Assembly: GCA_945902075.1 (NCBI GenBank)
Contig: CAMDMA010000004.1
Coordinates: 62,001 to 126,000 of the forward strand
Direction: 5' to 3'
Length of the DNA stretch: 64,000 nt
Origin: Candidatus Kuenenia stuttgartensis
GTDB lineage: Bacteria > Planctomycetota > Phycisphaerae > Phycisphaerales > SM1A02
The notes under the pieces are model-generated. The model was not told where the DNA came from, searched no databases, and saw only the letters and a program-made list of their open reading frames with translations. A program made the position numbers and the translations under genes. Below, piece by piece: positions 1 through 9,641 of this stretch. The number at the start of each line of letters is the position of its first letter. Position 1 is the stretch's first letter.

Positions 1-213
1 AAAGGGAAAGAACGAACGCGACAATACCGAGTGTGTTCGTCGGACGCGGTGGGAGCGGTTCGAGCGGCGCCACTTGGTCGGAGAACATGGGCGGCGTGCC
101 GCGCGGCGATGGGCCGATTTCTTCGCTGTTGCTCGTACTATCACTGTGCATGAGGTGGACTCCGCATGGCATTCGAGTAATGGGCGTGCGAGAGGAACGT
201 GCCCACCGCGTGA
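1..213. other. Window edge, no gene seen
   Basis: No open frame here has convincing coding character. The only Met-initiated frame on the plus strand runs on into the amidase region in another frame and resembles no known protein. An AGAGGAA element at 191-197 lies 17 nt before the upstream amidase start. Confidence 0.5.
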
Positions 214-1971
214 ATGAATCGTACCTCTGGTTACGCTTCACAGCCTATGGAGCACTCTACTTCAGAATCGCCGATTCCTTCACGCCGTGACTTCTTCGCC
301 ACACTCGCGGCGACGAGTGCTGCCGCCAGTGCGAGCGCGTTGGCCATCGCTGACGCAACCATCGGACCGAGCGCGCAACCTGATGGCTCCATTACCGAGT
401 CCAGCATCGCGGAAGCGGAAAAGTTTGCGGGCATCGCGTTCACCCAATCGGAGCGCACACAGATTGCTCGAACCGTTGAGGAGCAACTCGCTCGATTTCG
501 CGCGCGTTTGTCGTTCGGCGCGCTGAATGGGCAAGTCGCACCTGCGCAGGTCTTCCGCGCACTCTTACCCGGCGAGACGATGCGCGTGCGCGTGCTTGAC
601 GCGCAGCCCACGCACATCTCGCGCACGCAGGCCGCTGGGCCCACCACAGACGCTGACCTCGATTTCGCGACAATTGAGCAACTTGCGGCTTGGATCGCCA
701 ACGGTACGCTCACCTCACGAAGACTCGTCGAGCGTTCACTCGCGCGGCTCAAGCAGGCGAATCCAACGCTCTTTTGCGTCATCACATTTTGTGAGTCGAC
801 CGCACTAGTGGAGGCCGACGCACGCGACGCTGAGCAAAAAGCTGGAAAGTCGCGCGGGATCCTGCATGGCATCCCGTACGGTTTGAAGGATCTCTTTGAC
901 ACTGCCGGCATCCGTACGACCTGGGGCGCAGAACCGTGGCGCGATCGCGTGCCAACGACGGATGCCCCAATTGTTGCGCGACTTCGCGACGCTGGCGCGG
1001 TGCTCGTCGCGAAGACTGCTGTCGGTGCACTCGCGTACGGCGATATCTGGTTCGGCGGAACCTGCCGAAATCCTTGGAATCCGACGAAGGGTTCGTCAGG
1101 GTCAAGTGCCGGAAGTGCAGCGGCGGTCGCAGCGGGATGTGTGCCGTTTGCCATCGGTACGGAAACGCTCGGCTCCATCGTCTCACCGTGCACTGTGTGC
1201 GGGACGACTGGCCTGCGACCGACTTTCGGTCGGGTGCCACGCGACGGCGCGATGACGCTGTGCTGGTCGTGGGATAAGGTCGGTGCCATTACGCGGAGTG
1301 TGGTCGATACTGGGCTCGTCCTCGCGGCGATCAACGGTGCGACCGACCTCGATCCATCGAGCGTGTCGATGCCATTTCACGCCCCAAGGCTTCCGAACGC
1401 GCGCGGGGTTCGACTCGCCTACGACCCAGCGTGGTTCGAAGGGCCGATGGCGAGCCACCGCGATGTGCTCGACGCTGCGCGCAGCTGTGGCGCGGAGCTC
1501 GTCGAACGCACCTTCGAACTTCCGTGTGATCCTGGCACGCTCCTCACCGGCCTGCTCGCCGAGGCTGCGGCGGCATTCGAGGACATGACTCGCACCAACG
1601 CCGATGATCAGCTGTCGTGGCAGGCGGACGAGGCGTGGCCAAACTCATTCCGGCAGGCGTGGTTCGTGCCCGCGATCGAAATGATCCAGTCCGAACGCAT
1701 CCGCCGCGTCTTCATGGGTTGGATGCGCACCGCGCTCGATGGGGTGGATGCGTTGATTCTGCCCCCGTTCGCTGGCGGATTCCTAGTTGTGACCAACGCG
1801 ACCGGCCATCCAACTCTCTGCCTTCGCAGCGGCTTTGACGCCCCCAATGCGCCGCGCTCCATCACGCTGATCGGCCATCCGTTCGACGAAGCCACGTTGG
1901 TTGCCGCCGGTGCCGCGCTCGAATCGCAACTCGCGGTCGCCGAAAAGCGCCCGGAAACCCCTTGGATGTGA
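214..1971 (+). CDS. Tat-exported amidase-signature family hydrolase
   Basis: Amidase-signature enzymes hydrolyse C-N amide bonds with a Ser-cisSer-Lys triad. The N-terminus carries a twin-arginine motif (SRRDFF) followed by an Ala-rich hydrophobic stretch, so periplasmic export is inferred. The family core is clear: the catalytic Lys is in GLKDLF (about residue 225), a Ser/Gly-rich signature GSSGSSAGSAAA follows, and the nucleophile Ser is in TLGSIVSP. At 585 residues it is slightly longer than typical members because of the signal region and a linker of about 100 residues before the core. Starts at 214 and 247 are both possible; 247 places the RR motif closer to the N-terminus. The substrate cannot be told from sequence. 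Confidence 0.85.
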   Translation: MNRTSGYASQPMEHSTSESPIPSRRDFFATLAATSAAASASALAIADATIGPSAQPDGSITESSIAEAEKFAGIAFTQSERTQIARTVEEQLARFRARLSFGALNGQVAPAQVFRALLPGETMRVRVLDAQPTHISRTQAAGPTTDADLDFATIEQLAAWIANGTLTSRRLVERSLARLKQANPTLFCVITFCESTALVEADARDAEQKAGKSRGILHGIPYGLKDLFDTAGIRTTWGAEPWRDRVPTTDAPIVARLRDAGAVLVAKTAVGALAYGDIWFGGTCRNPWNPTKGSSGSSAGSAAAVAAGCVPFAIGTETLGSIVSPCTVCGTTGLRPTFGRVPRDGAMTLCWSWDKVGAITRSVVDTGLVLAAINGATDLDPSSVSMPFHAPRLPNARGVRLAYDPAWFEGPMASHRDVLDAARSCGAELVERTFELPCDPGTLLTGLLAEAAAAFEDMTRTNADDQLSWQADEAWPNSFRQAWFVPAIEMIQSERIRRVFMGWMRTALDGVDALILPPFAGGFLVVTNATGHPTLCLRSGFDAPNAPRSITLIGHPFDEATLVAAGAALESQLAVAEKRPETPWM

Positions 1972-1988
1972 GCCGCGCGACGCTGTGC

Positions 1989-1994
1989 TATCTT
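1989..1994 (+). promoter_or_regulatory. -10-like box of nuoA
   Basis: TATCTT ends 9 nt before the ATG at 2004. It belongs to a recurrent class in this window in which a TA-N-N-N-T box sits immediately upstream of the start codon, suggesting a leaderless transcript. Confidence 0.4.
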
Positions 1995-2003
1995 GCGGCC
2001 CCG

Positions 2004-2393
2004 ATGTTGGCCGAAAACGACCTCCTCAACTACCTCCCCGTCGCAGTGGTCGCGATCATGGCGATCATTTTCGTCATCGCGAACATTGTGCTCAGCGCGG
2101 TCCTTGGCCCGCGCGCCGAGGGTGCTATCAAGGGCACCACCTACGAAGCAGGCATGGATCCGATCGGCAGCACGAGGAAGCGCTTCAATGTGCGCTTCTA
2201 CATGATGGCGGTCACCTTCCTCCTCTTTGATGTTGAAATCATCTTCCTCTACCCGTGGGCCGTGAGTTACTCGCAGCTCGAGCCAGGTAGCCCGGATGCG
2301 CAGCTGTACCTCGGACGAATTCTCTTCTTCCTCGCGACGAGCGTCATTGCCTACGTCTATGCGTGGAAGAAGGGCGTCTTCAAGTGGGACTGA
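2004..2393 (+). CDS. nuoA: NADH-quinone oxidoreductase subunit A
   Basis: NuoA is a small membrane subunit of respiratory complex I, located in the proton-pumping arm. The 129-residue product shows the family pattern: an N-terminal membrane helix, the conserved YEAGMDPIG loop, RFNVRFYMMAVTFLLFDVE with its acidic residue inside a helix, and a third helix ending in AWKKGVFKW. I chose ATG 2004 rather than the in-frame ATG at 1962 (which overlaps the amidase) because it gives normal family length and is preceded by a -10-like box. No other nuo gene is adjacent: the next genes leftward and rightward are an amidase and an opposite-strand methyltransferase. The subunit is therefore encoded away from the rest of complex I. 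Confidence 0.92.
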   Translation: MLAENDLLNYLPVAVVAIMAIIFVIANIVLSAVLGPRAEGAIKGTTYEAGMDPIGSTRKRFNVRFYMMAVTFLLFDVEIIFLYPWAVSYSQLEPGSPDAQLYLGRILFFLATSVIAYVYAWKKGVFKWD

Positions 2394-2424
2394 CTTGCGT
2401 GATCGCAGCCGAGAAAAACTCGCG

Positions 2425-3228
2425 TCAACGCTCGGGGGAAACTTTGAAGACGAGGATGTGCTGCTGCGGTAGCGTCGCGATGTTCTCGACAAACTCGAGT
2501 CCGACGGCCTCCATCTCGCGTCGCGCTTGAGCCTCTGTCATTTTGTGTCGCTCTTTGATGCGGACCTCGGGATCCTCCGCGCGATACTCAACAAGTACTA
2601 CCCGACCGCCAGGCTTCAGTGCCGCGGCGATACTCCGCATCATCTCGCGCGGATGCGAGAACTCGTGATATGCATCGACGAAGAGCACGACATCAACGCT
2701 CTTCGGCTCAAGGCCGCAGTGGTCAATTCTCCCAAGAACAGGCATCACGTTGAGTGCGCCAACTTCGAGCGCGCGCTCAGTGACGATGTCGAGCATCTCC
2801 GACTGAATGTCGGTTGCGTAGACGACGCCCTCCGGTACGAGGGGCGAGATGCGCATCGTGAAGTAACCGCTCCCTGCGCCGATATCGGCAACCGCGTCGG
2901 TTGGCTTCAACGTCATCGCGGCGACGAGGAGGTCGGTGCGTTCCTCGCGCTCGCGCTCCGGACGCTCAAGCCAACCCACGCCGAAGTGGCCCATGACCTC
3001 TGCAATCTCGCGGCCCATGTAGGTCTTGCCGCTTCCACCTTCACCGGGTTCGCAGTTGCCGTAAAGGTTTGAGTCCTCTGCGAGCGGCTGCGTGGTTGGC
3101 GCATCCGCGGTGGCGGTCGCGAGCGGTACTGCCTCGTTCGCAGAAGGCTCGCGCGCAACGTCACAGGCCGAAAGAAACGCCGCGCCCACAAGGAGCGCGG
3201 CGAAGCGTGGTGTTTGTATTAGACGCAT
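2425..3228 (-). CDS. Lipobox-bearing SAM-dependent methyltransferase-like protein
   Basis: The 267-residue product starts with a signal peptide ending in the lipobox LSAC (Cys at about residue 22), so membrane lipidation is predicted. After a Thr/Ala/Pro-rich linker comes a class I methyltransferase fold: motif I DIGAGSGYFT, an acidic residue after strand 2 (ATDIQSEM), motif IV-like VVLFVDAYHEF, and LKPGGRVVLVEY. The methyl donor SAM is cytoplasmic, so an exported methyltransferase is unexpected. The fold may have been reused, or export may not occur. The acceptor is unknown. It lies 17 nt downstream of the M28 peptidase gene on the same strand and may be co-transcribed. Confidence 0.8.
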   Translation of the reverse strand: MRLIQTPRFAALLVGAAFLSACDVAREPSANEAVPLATATADAPTTQPLAEDSNLYGNCEPGEGGSGKTYMGREIAEVMGHFGVGWLERPEREREERTDLLVAAMTLKPTDAVADIGAGSGYFTMRISPLVPEGVVYATDIQSEMLDIVTERALEVGALNVMPVLGRIDHCGLEPKSVDVVLFVDAYHEFSHPREMMRSIAAALKPGGRVVLVEYRAEDPEVRIKERHKMTEAQARREMEAVGLEFVENIATLPQQHILVFKVSPER

Positions 3229-3245
3229 AAGTTTCTCGTACCAAC

Positions 3246-5642
3246 TCAGTCGTTCTGTGGCCGACGCGGCGCGCTTGATGCTTTGAGCGTGACATCGATC
3301 TCAACTTCTTTCCCATCGCGGAGCACACGAATCTTCGCGATATCCCCAGGTTTCGACGCACGCAACTTCGCCATCATGTCGGCGGTTGAGCCGAGTGAGT
3401 CACCGTTCCAAGAGAGCATCACATCACCGGCCTTGATGCCCGCGTCTGCAGCGCTTGTATCCGCGCTCACACTCTCGACCATCACGCCGGACTCGCCATC
3501 CTCAGTCATGCCCGGTTGGATACCGAGCCGAACCGGCGCATAGCCGCGATCGTTGCCAGCGGCTGCCGCAGCAGGCGAGGCCCTCGTGCCGAACTCAAGC
3601 CGCTCAGCGCTTGAAGCGCGCCACATCGCAATGTCTTGCACAAGATCGAGAATCGCGGGGACGCCACGCGGATCGACGGTGTAACCCTGATCGCCGGGCT
3701 GGTGGTAGATGTCATGCACGCCACTGAAGAAGAAGAGCACGGGAATTCCCGCACCGTAAAAACTCGCGTGGTCGCTTGGACCGCGGCCACTCGGATCCGC
3801 GTAGATCGTGAGACCGCTCTTCCGAAAGAATGGCGCGAGCGCATCACTGAAACCCTTCGCGCTCTCGACACCACCAACAACGAGTTCGCCCGCGCGCATG
3901 CGGCCGATCATGTCCATATTGAGCATGATGTCGACCTTGTCTGCTGGGATCGACGGACTCTTCACATAGGCCCGCGAACCGTTGAGCCCCATTTCCTCGG
4001 CACTAAACGCAAGAAACAGCACGCTGCGAAGGTTCGCCTCAGGCGCAGCATCGGTGTAAGCCTTCACAAGTCGTCGCGCGAGGACCAGCATCCCGCCTGT
4101 GCCGCTTGCGTTGTCGTCGGCTCCTGGGTGAACCTTGCCGCGATTCCGCGGTTCAGAGCCGAAAGCACCGTATCCAACGTGGTCGTAATGCGCGCCAACA
4201 ACGATCCACTCGTTTGCCAGCGCGCCGCGGCCTGGAAGAATTCCACCGACGTTGTGGGTGATGAACTCGCCGGTATCGGTCTCGACCTTCATCGTCACGA
4301 GGGCGTCATCCTTGAACGCGATCGTGCGGGCAGGCGCATCCTTCGTGCCAGCATCCGCGATGGCGCGAAGCATGGCGAGGTCGCGGCTTTCGGCGTCACA
4401 CGCTTTCACAACTGCGTCGGCAGTTGCGGTGTCGGCAAAGAAGCAAGGAATACCGAGTTGCCCGCCGAGGCTTTCAACACTCATCGCGGTGAGATCAGCC
4501 TTTTTCCCGGCATATCCTGGCGGTTCGGTCACAATAATCGCGGTCGCGCCGCGCGACTTGATCGCACTAAGTTTGGCAGCGAGACTCGACGCGCTTGTGA
4601 ACTTGTCACCGCCCCAAAGGGACTTACCCTCGGGGGTGAGTGGTTCGCCGCGCATCACCAGCACGATGCGGCCATCGAAACGCTCATCGGGCACAAAGCT
4701 CGCATAGCCGTCCTTGCCCGACTCGATTCCATAGCCCACAAACGACACCGGCATTTCCGCGGTGCCGCCACCAGAGTTCCGCATGGCGCGTGTCGATTCG
4801 GGCGCGGTCATGCCGGCGAAAACGAGGGCGCTCGAAGAAATGCTGCGCTCGCGACCCGGAAGCGCAAACGGCTGACGCCATGGATCTTTGGCATTCGCCT
4901 GAGAGCCACTTGCAAACCCTGGCTCAAGCCCGGCCTTTTGCATCCAAAATTCGCAGTACTTCGCCGCGCGCTCAATTCCGTCGCTTCCGGGCACACGCCC
5001 CTCAAACCACGGGTTCGAAAGCGTCTGCACGTGTTGATACCACTCGATCGCATCAGGCCCGAGATCTGCAAGAACCTGCGCGAGTGACGTTGAATTTGGG
5101 TTCACCGCGATGAACGCCTCGTTCGGATTGAAGGTGTAGACATTGACGGAGCCGGGGATGATTTTGCCTTCTGCAGCCGCGGCAGCAGTGGTGCGCTCGC
5201 GGGGCTTCGGGGTGCCCTTCCCAGGCTGCGTCACATCAGAGAAGAGCGCGGAGCCAGTCTTTACTGAGGGCTTTCCCGTGGACTTCGCTGTGGAAGTTGC
5301 TGTGGAAGTTGCTGCGGAAGTTGCCGTGGAAGTTGCTGCGGTCGCGGTGCTCGCCGTCGCGCCTGTGGCGGAGCTTGCGGTCGAATCCGTCGGCGTGGCT
5401 GGCTTCGTGGCTCGCTTCGTGGCCGCCGTCCCGGTCGCAATGGTTGTGGTTGCTGTCGACCCCGACTCGGACGCGGAAACCGCGGGCGACGAAGCGCCGA
5501 CCACGTTCGCCGGTGGGGGCGAATTGAGGGCGCAGGCGGAAAGGACCGCGGCGGCGGCGAGGCCGAGCGCAGAGTGAAACGACGCGCTGAGTCGGCGGGT
5601 CGGAAGAGAGTCGTCACGCAGCGGATCGTTCGCGGTGGGCAT
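3246..5642 (-). CDS. M28-family zinc metallopeptidase lipoprotein with PA and PDZ domains
   Basis: The 798-residue product has a signal peptide ending in LSAC (lipobox), then an Ala/Thr/Ser/Lys low-complexity linker of about 130 residues. A protease-associated-like insert follows (DGRIVLVMRGEPL to IIVTEPPG). The M28 core shows metal ligands in GAHYDHVG, the catalytic glutamates in FLAFSAEEMG, NMDMIG, and the last histidine in HDIYHQPGD. A C-terminal PDZ domain ends the protein (about 90 residues, VMLSWNGDSLGS). M28 enzymes are amino- or carboxypeptidases with two zinc ions; an outer-surface or periplasmic location is inferred. Start 5642 was preferred over an upstream frame opening because it leads straight into the signal peptide and follows a -10-like box. 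Confidence 0.88.
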   Translation of the reverse strand: MPTANDPLRDDSLPTRRLSASFHSALGLAAAAVLSACALNSPPPANVVGASSPAVSASESGSTATTTIATGTAATKRATKPATPTDSTASSATGATASTATAATSTATSAATSTATSTAKSTGKPSVKTGSALFSDVTQPGKGTPKPRERTTAAAAAEGKIIPGSVNVYTFNPNEAFIAVNPNSTSLAQVLADLGPDAIEWYQHVQTLSNPWFEGRVPGSDGIERAAKYCEFWMQKAGLEPGFASGSQANAKDPWRQPFALPGRERSISSSALVFAGMTAPESTRAMRNSGGGTAEMPVSFVGYGIESGKDGYASFVPDERFDGRIVLVMRGEPLTPEGKSLWGGDKFTSASSLAAKLSAIKSRGATAIIVTEPPGYAGKKADLTAMSVESLGGQLGIPCFFADTATADAVVKACDAESRDLAMLRAIADAGTKDAPARTIAFKDDALVTMKVETDTGEFITHNVGGILPGRGALANEWIVVGAHYDHVGYGAFGSEPRNRGKVHPGADDNASGTGGMLVLARRLVKAYTDAAPEANLRSVLFLAFSAEEMGLNGSRAYVKSPSIPADKVDIMLNMDMIGRMRAGELVVGGVESAKGFSDALAPFFRKSGLTIYADPSGRGPSDHASFYGAGIPVLFFFSGVHDIYHQPGDQGYTVDPRGVPAILDLVQDIAMWRASSAERLEFGTRASPAAAAAGNDRGYAPVRLGIQPGMTEDGESGVMVESVSADTSAADAGIKAGDVMLSWNGDSLGSTADMMAKLRASKPGDIAKIRVLRDGKEVEIDVTLKASSAPRRPQND

Positions 5643-5650
5643 AGGTCGAA

Positions 5651-5656
5651 AGCGTA
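5651..5656 (-). promoter_or_regulatory. -10-like box of the M28 peptidase gene
   Basis: On the minus strand, TACGCT preceded by G ends 8 nt before the ATG at 5642. It is one of the recurrent start-proximal boxes of this window. Confidence 0.4.
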
Positions 5657-5779
5657 CCACTCTACGACTGAAACGCTGCGGATTCCCGCATTGGGTTCCT
5701 ATACTCGTCACCTTGCGGAAGACCGCGTCGGTCACCGCGCCCTGCGTCCGCCAGACGCGCCACTTTTGACGAAACCGCG

Positions 5780-8722
5780 ATGCACACCGTGACGACCGCC
5801 CCGACCTCGACCGCCGCCGCCACCACCCTCGGCCCAACCGACACCTTTTACCGGCGTCACATTCCGCACACCGCGACTGAGACAGCGGCGATGCTCGGAA
5901 CCTGCGGCTACACGACGCTCTCTGCGTTCATCTCAGCCGCGATCCCTGCGTCGATCCGCCTCGGCCGTGAACTCGACATCGACGATCCAACGAGGACGGG
6001 CAACTTCGCCGAACGCGGCGAAGCTGAGACGCTCGCAGCGCTCAAAGCTCTCGCGCAACGCAACATCGTAAACCGCTCGTTCATCGGTATGGGCTACACC
6101 GACACGATCGTCCCGGGAGTCATCCTCCGCAATATCCTTGAGAATCCTGCGTGGTACACGGCCTATACGCCCTACCAGGCAGAGGTCGCGCAGGGCCGAC
6201 TTGAGGCGCTCCTCAACTTTCAAACGATGATTTCGGAACTCACGGGCCTTCCGCTCGCCGGCGCGTCGCTCCTCGACGAAGGCACCGCTGCTGCCGAGGC
6301 CATGAATATGTGCAACGCGATTGCCGGCGAATCGCGGGTGAAGTTTTTCGTAGCGGAAGACTGCCATCCGCAGACGATCGCCGTTGTTGAGATGCGGGCG
6401 AAGTGGCTCGGTTTCCAGGTGGTCGTCGGGAACCCGCTCGCGTTTGAGCCGACCGCTGACTACTGCGGCGCGCTCGTTCAGTATCCAACGACTGATGGGC
6501 GCATCGAGTGCTACAAGTCGCTCGCCGCGAAGGCGCATGCACACGGCGCGCTCGTCGTCGCCGCGTGCGACCCACTCGCGCTCGTCGCACTCGCAACACC
6601 CGCCTCTTGGGGCGCGGATATCGCGGTCGGCAGTTCACAGCGCTTCGGTGTGCCCATGGGCTTTGGTGGCCCGCACGCAGCGTTTATCGCGACGAGCGAG
6701 GCCTATGTGCGCAAGCTTCCGGGCCGAATCATCGGCGTTTCCCGCGATTCCCACGGAAATCGTGCGCTGCGCATGGCGATCCAGACGCGAGAGCAGCACA
6801 TCCGCCGCGACAAGGCAACATCCAACATCTGCACCGCGCAAGTGCTGCTTGCCGTGATGGCAGGTATGTATGGCGTGTACCACGGGCCCGAGGGCCTGAC
6901 GAAGATTGCTGATCGCGTTCACCGACTCACGCTGACCCTCGCGCGCGGGCTCGCAAAGCTTGGGCATGATTGCGGCGAAAGCAGCGGAAAGTCCGCGTTC
7001 TTTGACACGCTGCGCATCAAACTCGGTGGAGGCGTCACAACCGCCGCGGTACTCACTGCCGCGGCTGCGCATCGCGTCAATCTTCGCGTTTTCGGCGACG
7101 GAACGCTTGGAGTCACCTTCGATGAAGCAACGACGCTCGCTGAAGTGGATGCACTACTCAAGGTGTTTGCCGGTGGCGGAAAGGCAGTCTCCGCTGCGAG
7201 CGTCGAGGCGACAACCGGCTGCATCCCGAGCGGCTTTGCGCGCACCGCGCCGTTTATGCAGCACGAGGTCTTCAATCGCTACCACGGCGAACACGAGATG
7301 CTTCGCTACATCAATCGGTTGGTGTCGAAAGACCTCAGCCTCGTGCATTCGATGATCACGCTCGGCTCGTGCACCATGAAGCTCAACTCGACAAGCGAGA
7401 TGATCCCGGTGACATGGCCTGAGTTTGGACAAATCCACCCGTTCGCCCCGCGCGAGCAGTGGCAGGGCTACGCGGAGATGTTCCGTACGCTTGAGGCGTG
7501 GCTCTGCGAGGCCACGGGTTTCGCTGCAATGAGTTTGCAGCCGAACGCTGGTTCCCAGGGCGAATACGCAGGAATGCTCGTGATTCGCGCCTACCACGAG
7601 CATCGTGGAGAGGCGCATCGCGATATCTGTCTTATCCCAACCTCTGCGCACGGCACAAATCCTGCGACGGCCGTGGTTGCCGGCATGAAAGTTGTTGCGA
7701 TCGAGTGCGATGCAGAAGGCAACATCGATCTCGCTGATCTCGCGCGCAAGGCCGAGGAGCACTCGAAGAATCTAGGCGCGCTCATGATCACCTACCCGTC
7801 GACGCATGGCGTCTTCGAAGAGGGCATCAAAGATGCGTGCGCAATCATTCATAAGCACGGTGGACAGGTCTACATGGATGGCGCGAATATGAACGCGCAG
7901 GTTGGGCTCACGAGTCCTGGCCACATCGGTGCAGACGTGTGCCATCTCAATCTTCATAAGACCTTCTGCATTCCGCACGGTGGTGGCGGTCCCGGCATGG
8001 GTCCGATTGGAGTCGCTGCACATCTCAAGGACTTCCTTCCCGGCCACCCGGTCGAGCGTCCACTGAGCGCAGGTCGACACGCGATCGGGCCGGTGTCAGC
8101 AGCACCGTACGGCAGTGCGTCGATTCTCGTCATCTCTTGGATGTACATCGCAATGATGGGCGCGAAGGGGCTGCGGCAGTCGACTGAGATCGCGATCCTG
8201 AATGCGAACTACATGGCGACGCGGCTGAAGGGGCACTACAACGTGCTCTACACCAATGCGCACGGCCTGTGCGCGCACGAGTTCATCCTCGACTTCCGCC
8301 CCTTCGACAAGTCGGCGGGCCTCAAGATCGACGACATCGCGAAGCGCATGATGGACTACGGCTTTCACGCGCCAACCATGTCGTGGCCAGTGCCGGGCAC
8401 GCTCATGATCGAGCCAACCGAGAGCGAGTCAAAGGCTGAACTCGACCGCTTCTGCGATGCGCTGATCGCAATCCGTGGCGAGATTCGCGCGATTGAAGAT
8501 GGCAGCGCCGATCGCACCGACAACGTGCTCAAGAACGCGCCGCACACGGTTGGTGCGGTGTCGGGTGATGAGTGGAACCACAAGTACACGCGCACCGAGG
8601 CGGCCTTCCCGGCACCATGGCTGCGCGAGTTCAAGTTCTGGCCGACCGTCGGTCGCGTCGACAACCCATACGGTGATCGCAATCTGGTCTGTGCGTGCGA
8701 GCCGATGAGTTCGTATCGCTGA
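5780..8722 (+). CDS. gcvP: Glycine dehydrogenase (decarboxylating), glycine cleavage P-protein
   Basis: This PLP-dependent P-protein decarboxylates glycine and passes the aminomethyl group to lipoylated H-protein. At 980 residues it is the fused single-chain form, with an N-terminal half from about residue 20 to 450 and a C-terminal half after it. The PLP-binding lysine is in [18 protein letters not shown] (about K727), followed by the usual C-terminal ATRLKGHY and AHEFILD regions. It is transcribed divergently from the M28 gene with 137 nt between starts. Neither gcvT nor gcvH is adjacent, so the partners must be elsewhere. A TATACT sequence at 5700-5705 could be a -10 element giving a leader of about 70 nt; I see no glycine riboswitch fold. 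Confidence 0.95.
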   Translation: MHTVTTAPTSTAAATTLGPTDTFYRRHIPHTATETAAMLGTCGYTTLSAFISAAIPASIRLGRELDIDDPTRTGNFAERGEAETLAALKALAQRNIVNRSFIGMGYTDTIVPGVILRNILENPAWYTAYTPYQAEVAQGRLEALLNFQTMISELTGLPLAGASLLDEGTAAAEAMNMCNAIAGESRVKFFVAEDCHPQTIAVVEMRAKWLGFQVVVGNPLAFEPTADYCGALVQYPTTDGRIECYKSLAAKAHAHGALVVAACDPLALVALATPASWGADIAVGSSQRFGVPMGFGGPHAAFIATSEAYVRKLPGRIIGVSRDSHGNRALRMAIQTREQHIRRDKATSNICTAQVLLAVMAGMYGVYHGPEGLTKIADRVHRLTLTLARGLAKLGHDCGESSGKSAFFDTLRIKLGGGVTTAAVLTAAAAHRVNLRVFGDGTLGVTFDEATTLAEVDALLKVFAGGGKAVSAASVEATTGCIPSGFARTAPFMQHEVFNRYHGEHEMLRYINRLVSKDLSLVHSMITLGSCTMKLNSTSEMIPVTWPEFGQIHPFAPREQWQGYAEMFRTLEAWLCEATGFAAMSLQPNAGSQGEYAGMLVIRAYHEHRGEAHRDICLIPTSAHGTNPATAVVAGMKVVAIECDAEGNIDLADLARKAEEHSKNLGALMITYPSTHGVFEEGIKDACAIIHKHGGQVYMDGANMNAQVGLTSPGHIGADVCHLNLHKTFCIPHGGGGPGMGPIGVAAHLKDFLPGHPVERPLSAGRHAIGPVSAAPYGSASILVISWMYIAMMGAKGLRQSTEIAILNANYMATRLKGHYNVLYTNAHGLCAHEFILDFRPFDKSAGLKIDDIAKRMMDYGFHAPTMSWPVPGTLMIEPTESESKAELDRFCDALIAIRGEIRAIEDGSADRTDNVLKNAPHTVGAVSGDEWNHKYTRTEAAFPAPWLREFKFWPTVGRVDNPYGDRNLVCACEPMSSYR

Positions 8723-8786
8723 AAGACGCTCGGTTTCTGTTTGATACGACCGCCCGAGACTTATCGACGGCTGTCGCACAATTCCG

Positions 8787-8792
8787 TACCCT
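8787..8792 (+). promoter_or_regulatory. -10-like box of the first ABC exporter operon
   Basis: TACCCT preceded by G ends 9 nt before the GTG at 8802. A weak -35 candidate (TCGACG at 8764-8769) lies exactly 17 nt upstream. Confidence 0.4.
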
Positions 8793-8801
8793 GTCCCCTT
8801 C

Positions 8802-9641
8802 GTGCTTGCGATCCGCGACATCCACAAAAGGTTCGGCCACACCGTTGCCGTCGATGGGCTCACGCTTGAAGTCCGCGCGGGTGAGGTCTTCGGGCTGCTC
8901 GGCCCCAACGGTGCAGGAAAGTCGACGACGATCGCGATCACGACCGGGCTGCTTGCACCGGATTCTGGAACCGTCGATCTCTTCGGTCTTGGTTCGCCAA
9001 CGAATCCTGCCGTGCGGATGCACCTCGGTCTCGCGCCGCAAGAGATCACGCTGTACGACCAGCTCACCGCTCGGGAAAACCTCGTGTTTCTTGCGCGACT
9101 TTCTCGAGTCGCCGCGCCTCGGCATCGCGCCGATGAGCTGCTTGAACTCGTCGAACTCGACGCGCGTGCCAATGACCGCGTTGCCACATTTTCCGGCGGC
9201 ATGAAGCGCCGCCTCAACCTCGCCGCTGCGCTCGTGCATGACCCGAAACTCGTCCTCCTCGATGAGCCGACCGCGGGCGTTGATCCGCAGTCGCGCAATC
9301 GCATTCTTGACCTTGTGCGACAGCTCGCCGCCGCTGGCAAGACAATCGTCTACACCACCCACTACATGGAAGAGGCTGCGAAAATGTGCGACCGTGTCGG
9401 TATCGTCGACCACGGCCGCATGCTCGACGCGGGCACAGTGTCAGAATTGATCGCTCGTCACGGCGGGAAATCGTCGGTCACGATTGAGCGCGAAGGAACT
9501 GAGCACCGCGTGCGCACCGACGATCCAGTTGCAGAAGTCGCGCGTCACTTCGCGTCAGGCGGCGTAACCGCCGTACGCGTCGAGCGACCAGACCTCGAAA
9601 CTGTCTTTCTCGCACTCACAGGAAGGAGCCTGCGCGAATGA
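8802..9641 (+). CDS. ABC exporter ATP-binding protein (NatA/CcmA-like)
   Basis: The 279-residue nucleotide-binding protein is of the ABC-2 type. It shows Walker A GPNGAGKST, Q-loop APQEITLY, signature FSGGMKRR, Walker B LVLLDEPTAG, and the switch His in TTHYMEE, then a C-terminal extension of about 60 residues typical of this group. The start is GTG. It overlaps the next gene (permease) by ATGA, so the two are translationally coupled and form a half-transporter pair driving efflux. The cargo is unknown. Confidence 0.9.
   Translation: MLAIRDIHKRFGHTVAVDGLTLEVRAGEVFGLLGPNGAGKSTTIAITTGLLAPDSGTVDLFGLGSPTNPAVRMHLGLAPQEITLYDQLTARENLVFLARLSRVAAPRHRADELLELVELDARANDRVATFSGGMKRRLNLAAALVHDPKLVLLDEPTAGVDPQSRNRILDLVRQLAAAGKTIVYTTHYMEEAAKMCDRVGIVDHGRMLDAGTVSELIARHGGKSSVTIEREGTEHRVRTDDPVAEVARHFASGGVTAVRVERPDLETVFLALTGRSLRE

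Noticed and set aside
231-1334. A 367-codon minus-strand frame opposite the amidase
   Set aside because: Shadow of the amidase gene; Ser/Arg/Ala-rich with no motif.
1608-2492. A minus-strand frame spanning the nuoA gene
   Set aside because: Shadow frame; nuoA is unmistakable on the plus strand.
3636-5087. A 483-codon open frame on the plus strand opposite the M28 peptidase gene
   Set aside because: It is antisense to a gene with clear catalytic motifs, its translation is rich in Arg/His and resembles no known domain; long antisense frames are expected at this GC content.
5643-5779. Glycine riboswitch before gcvP
   Set aside because: The 137-nt gap shows no tandem aptamer motifs; only a TATACT that could be a -10 box.
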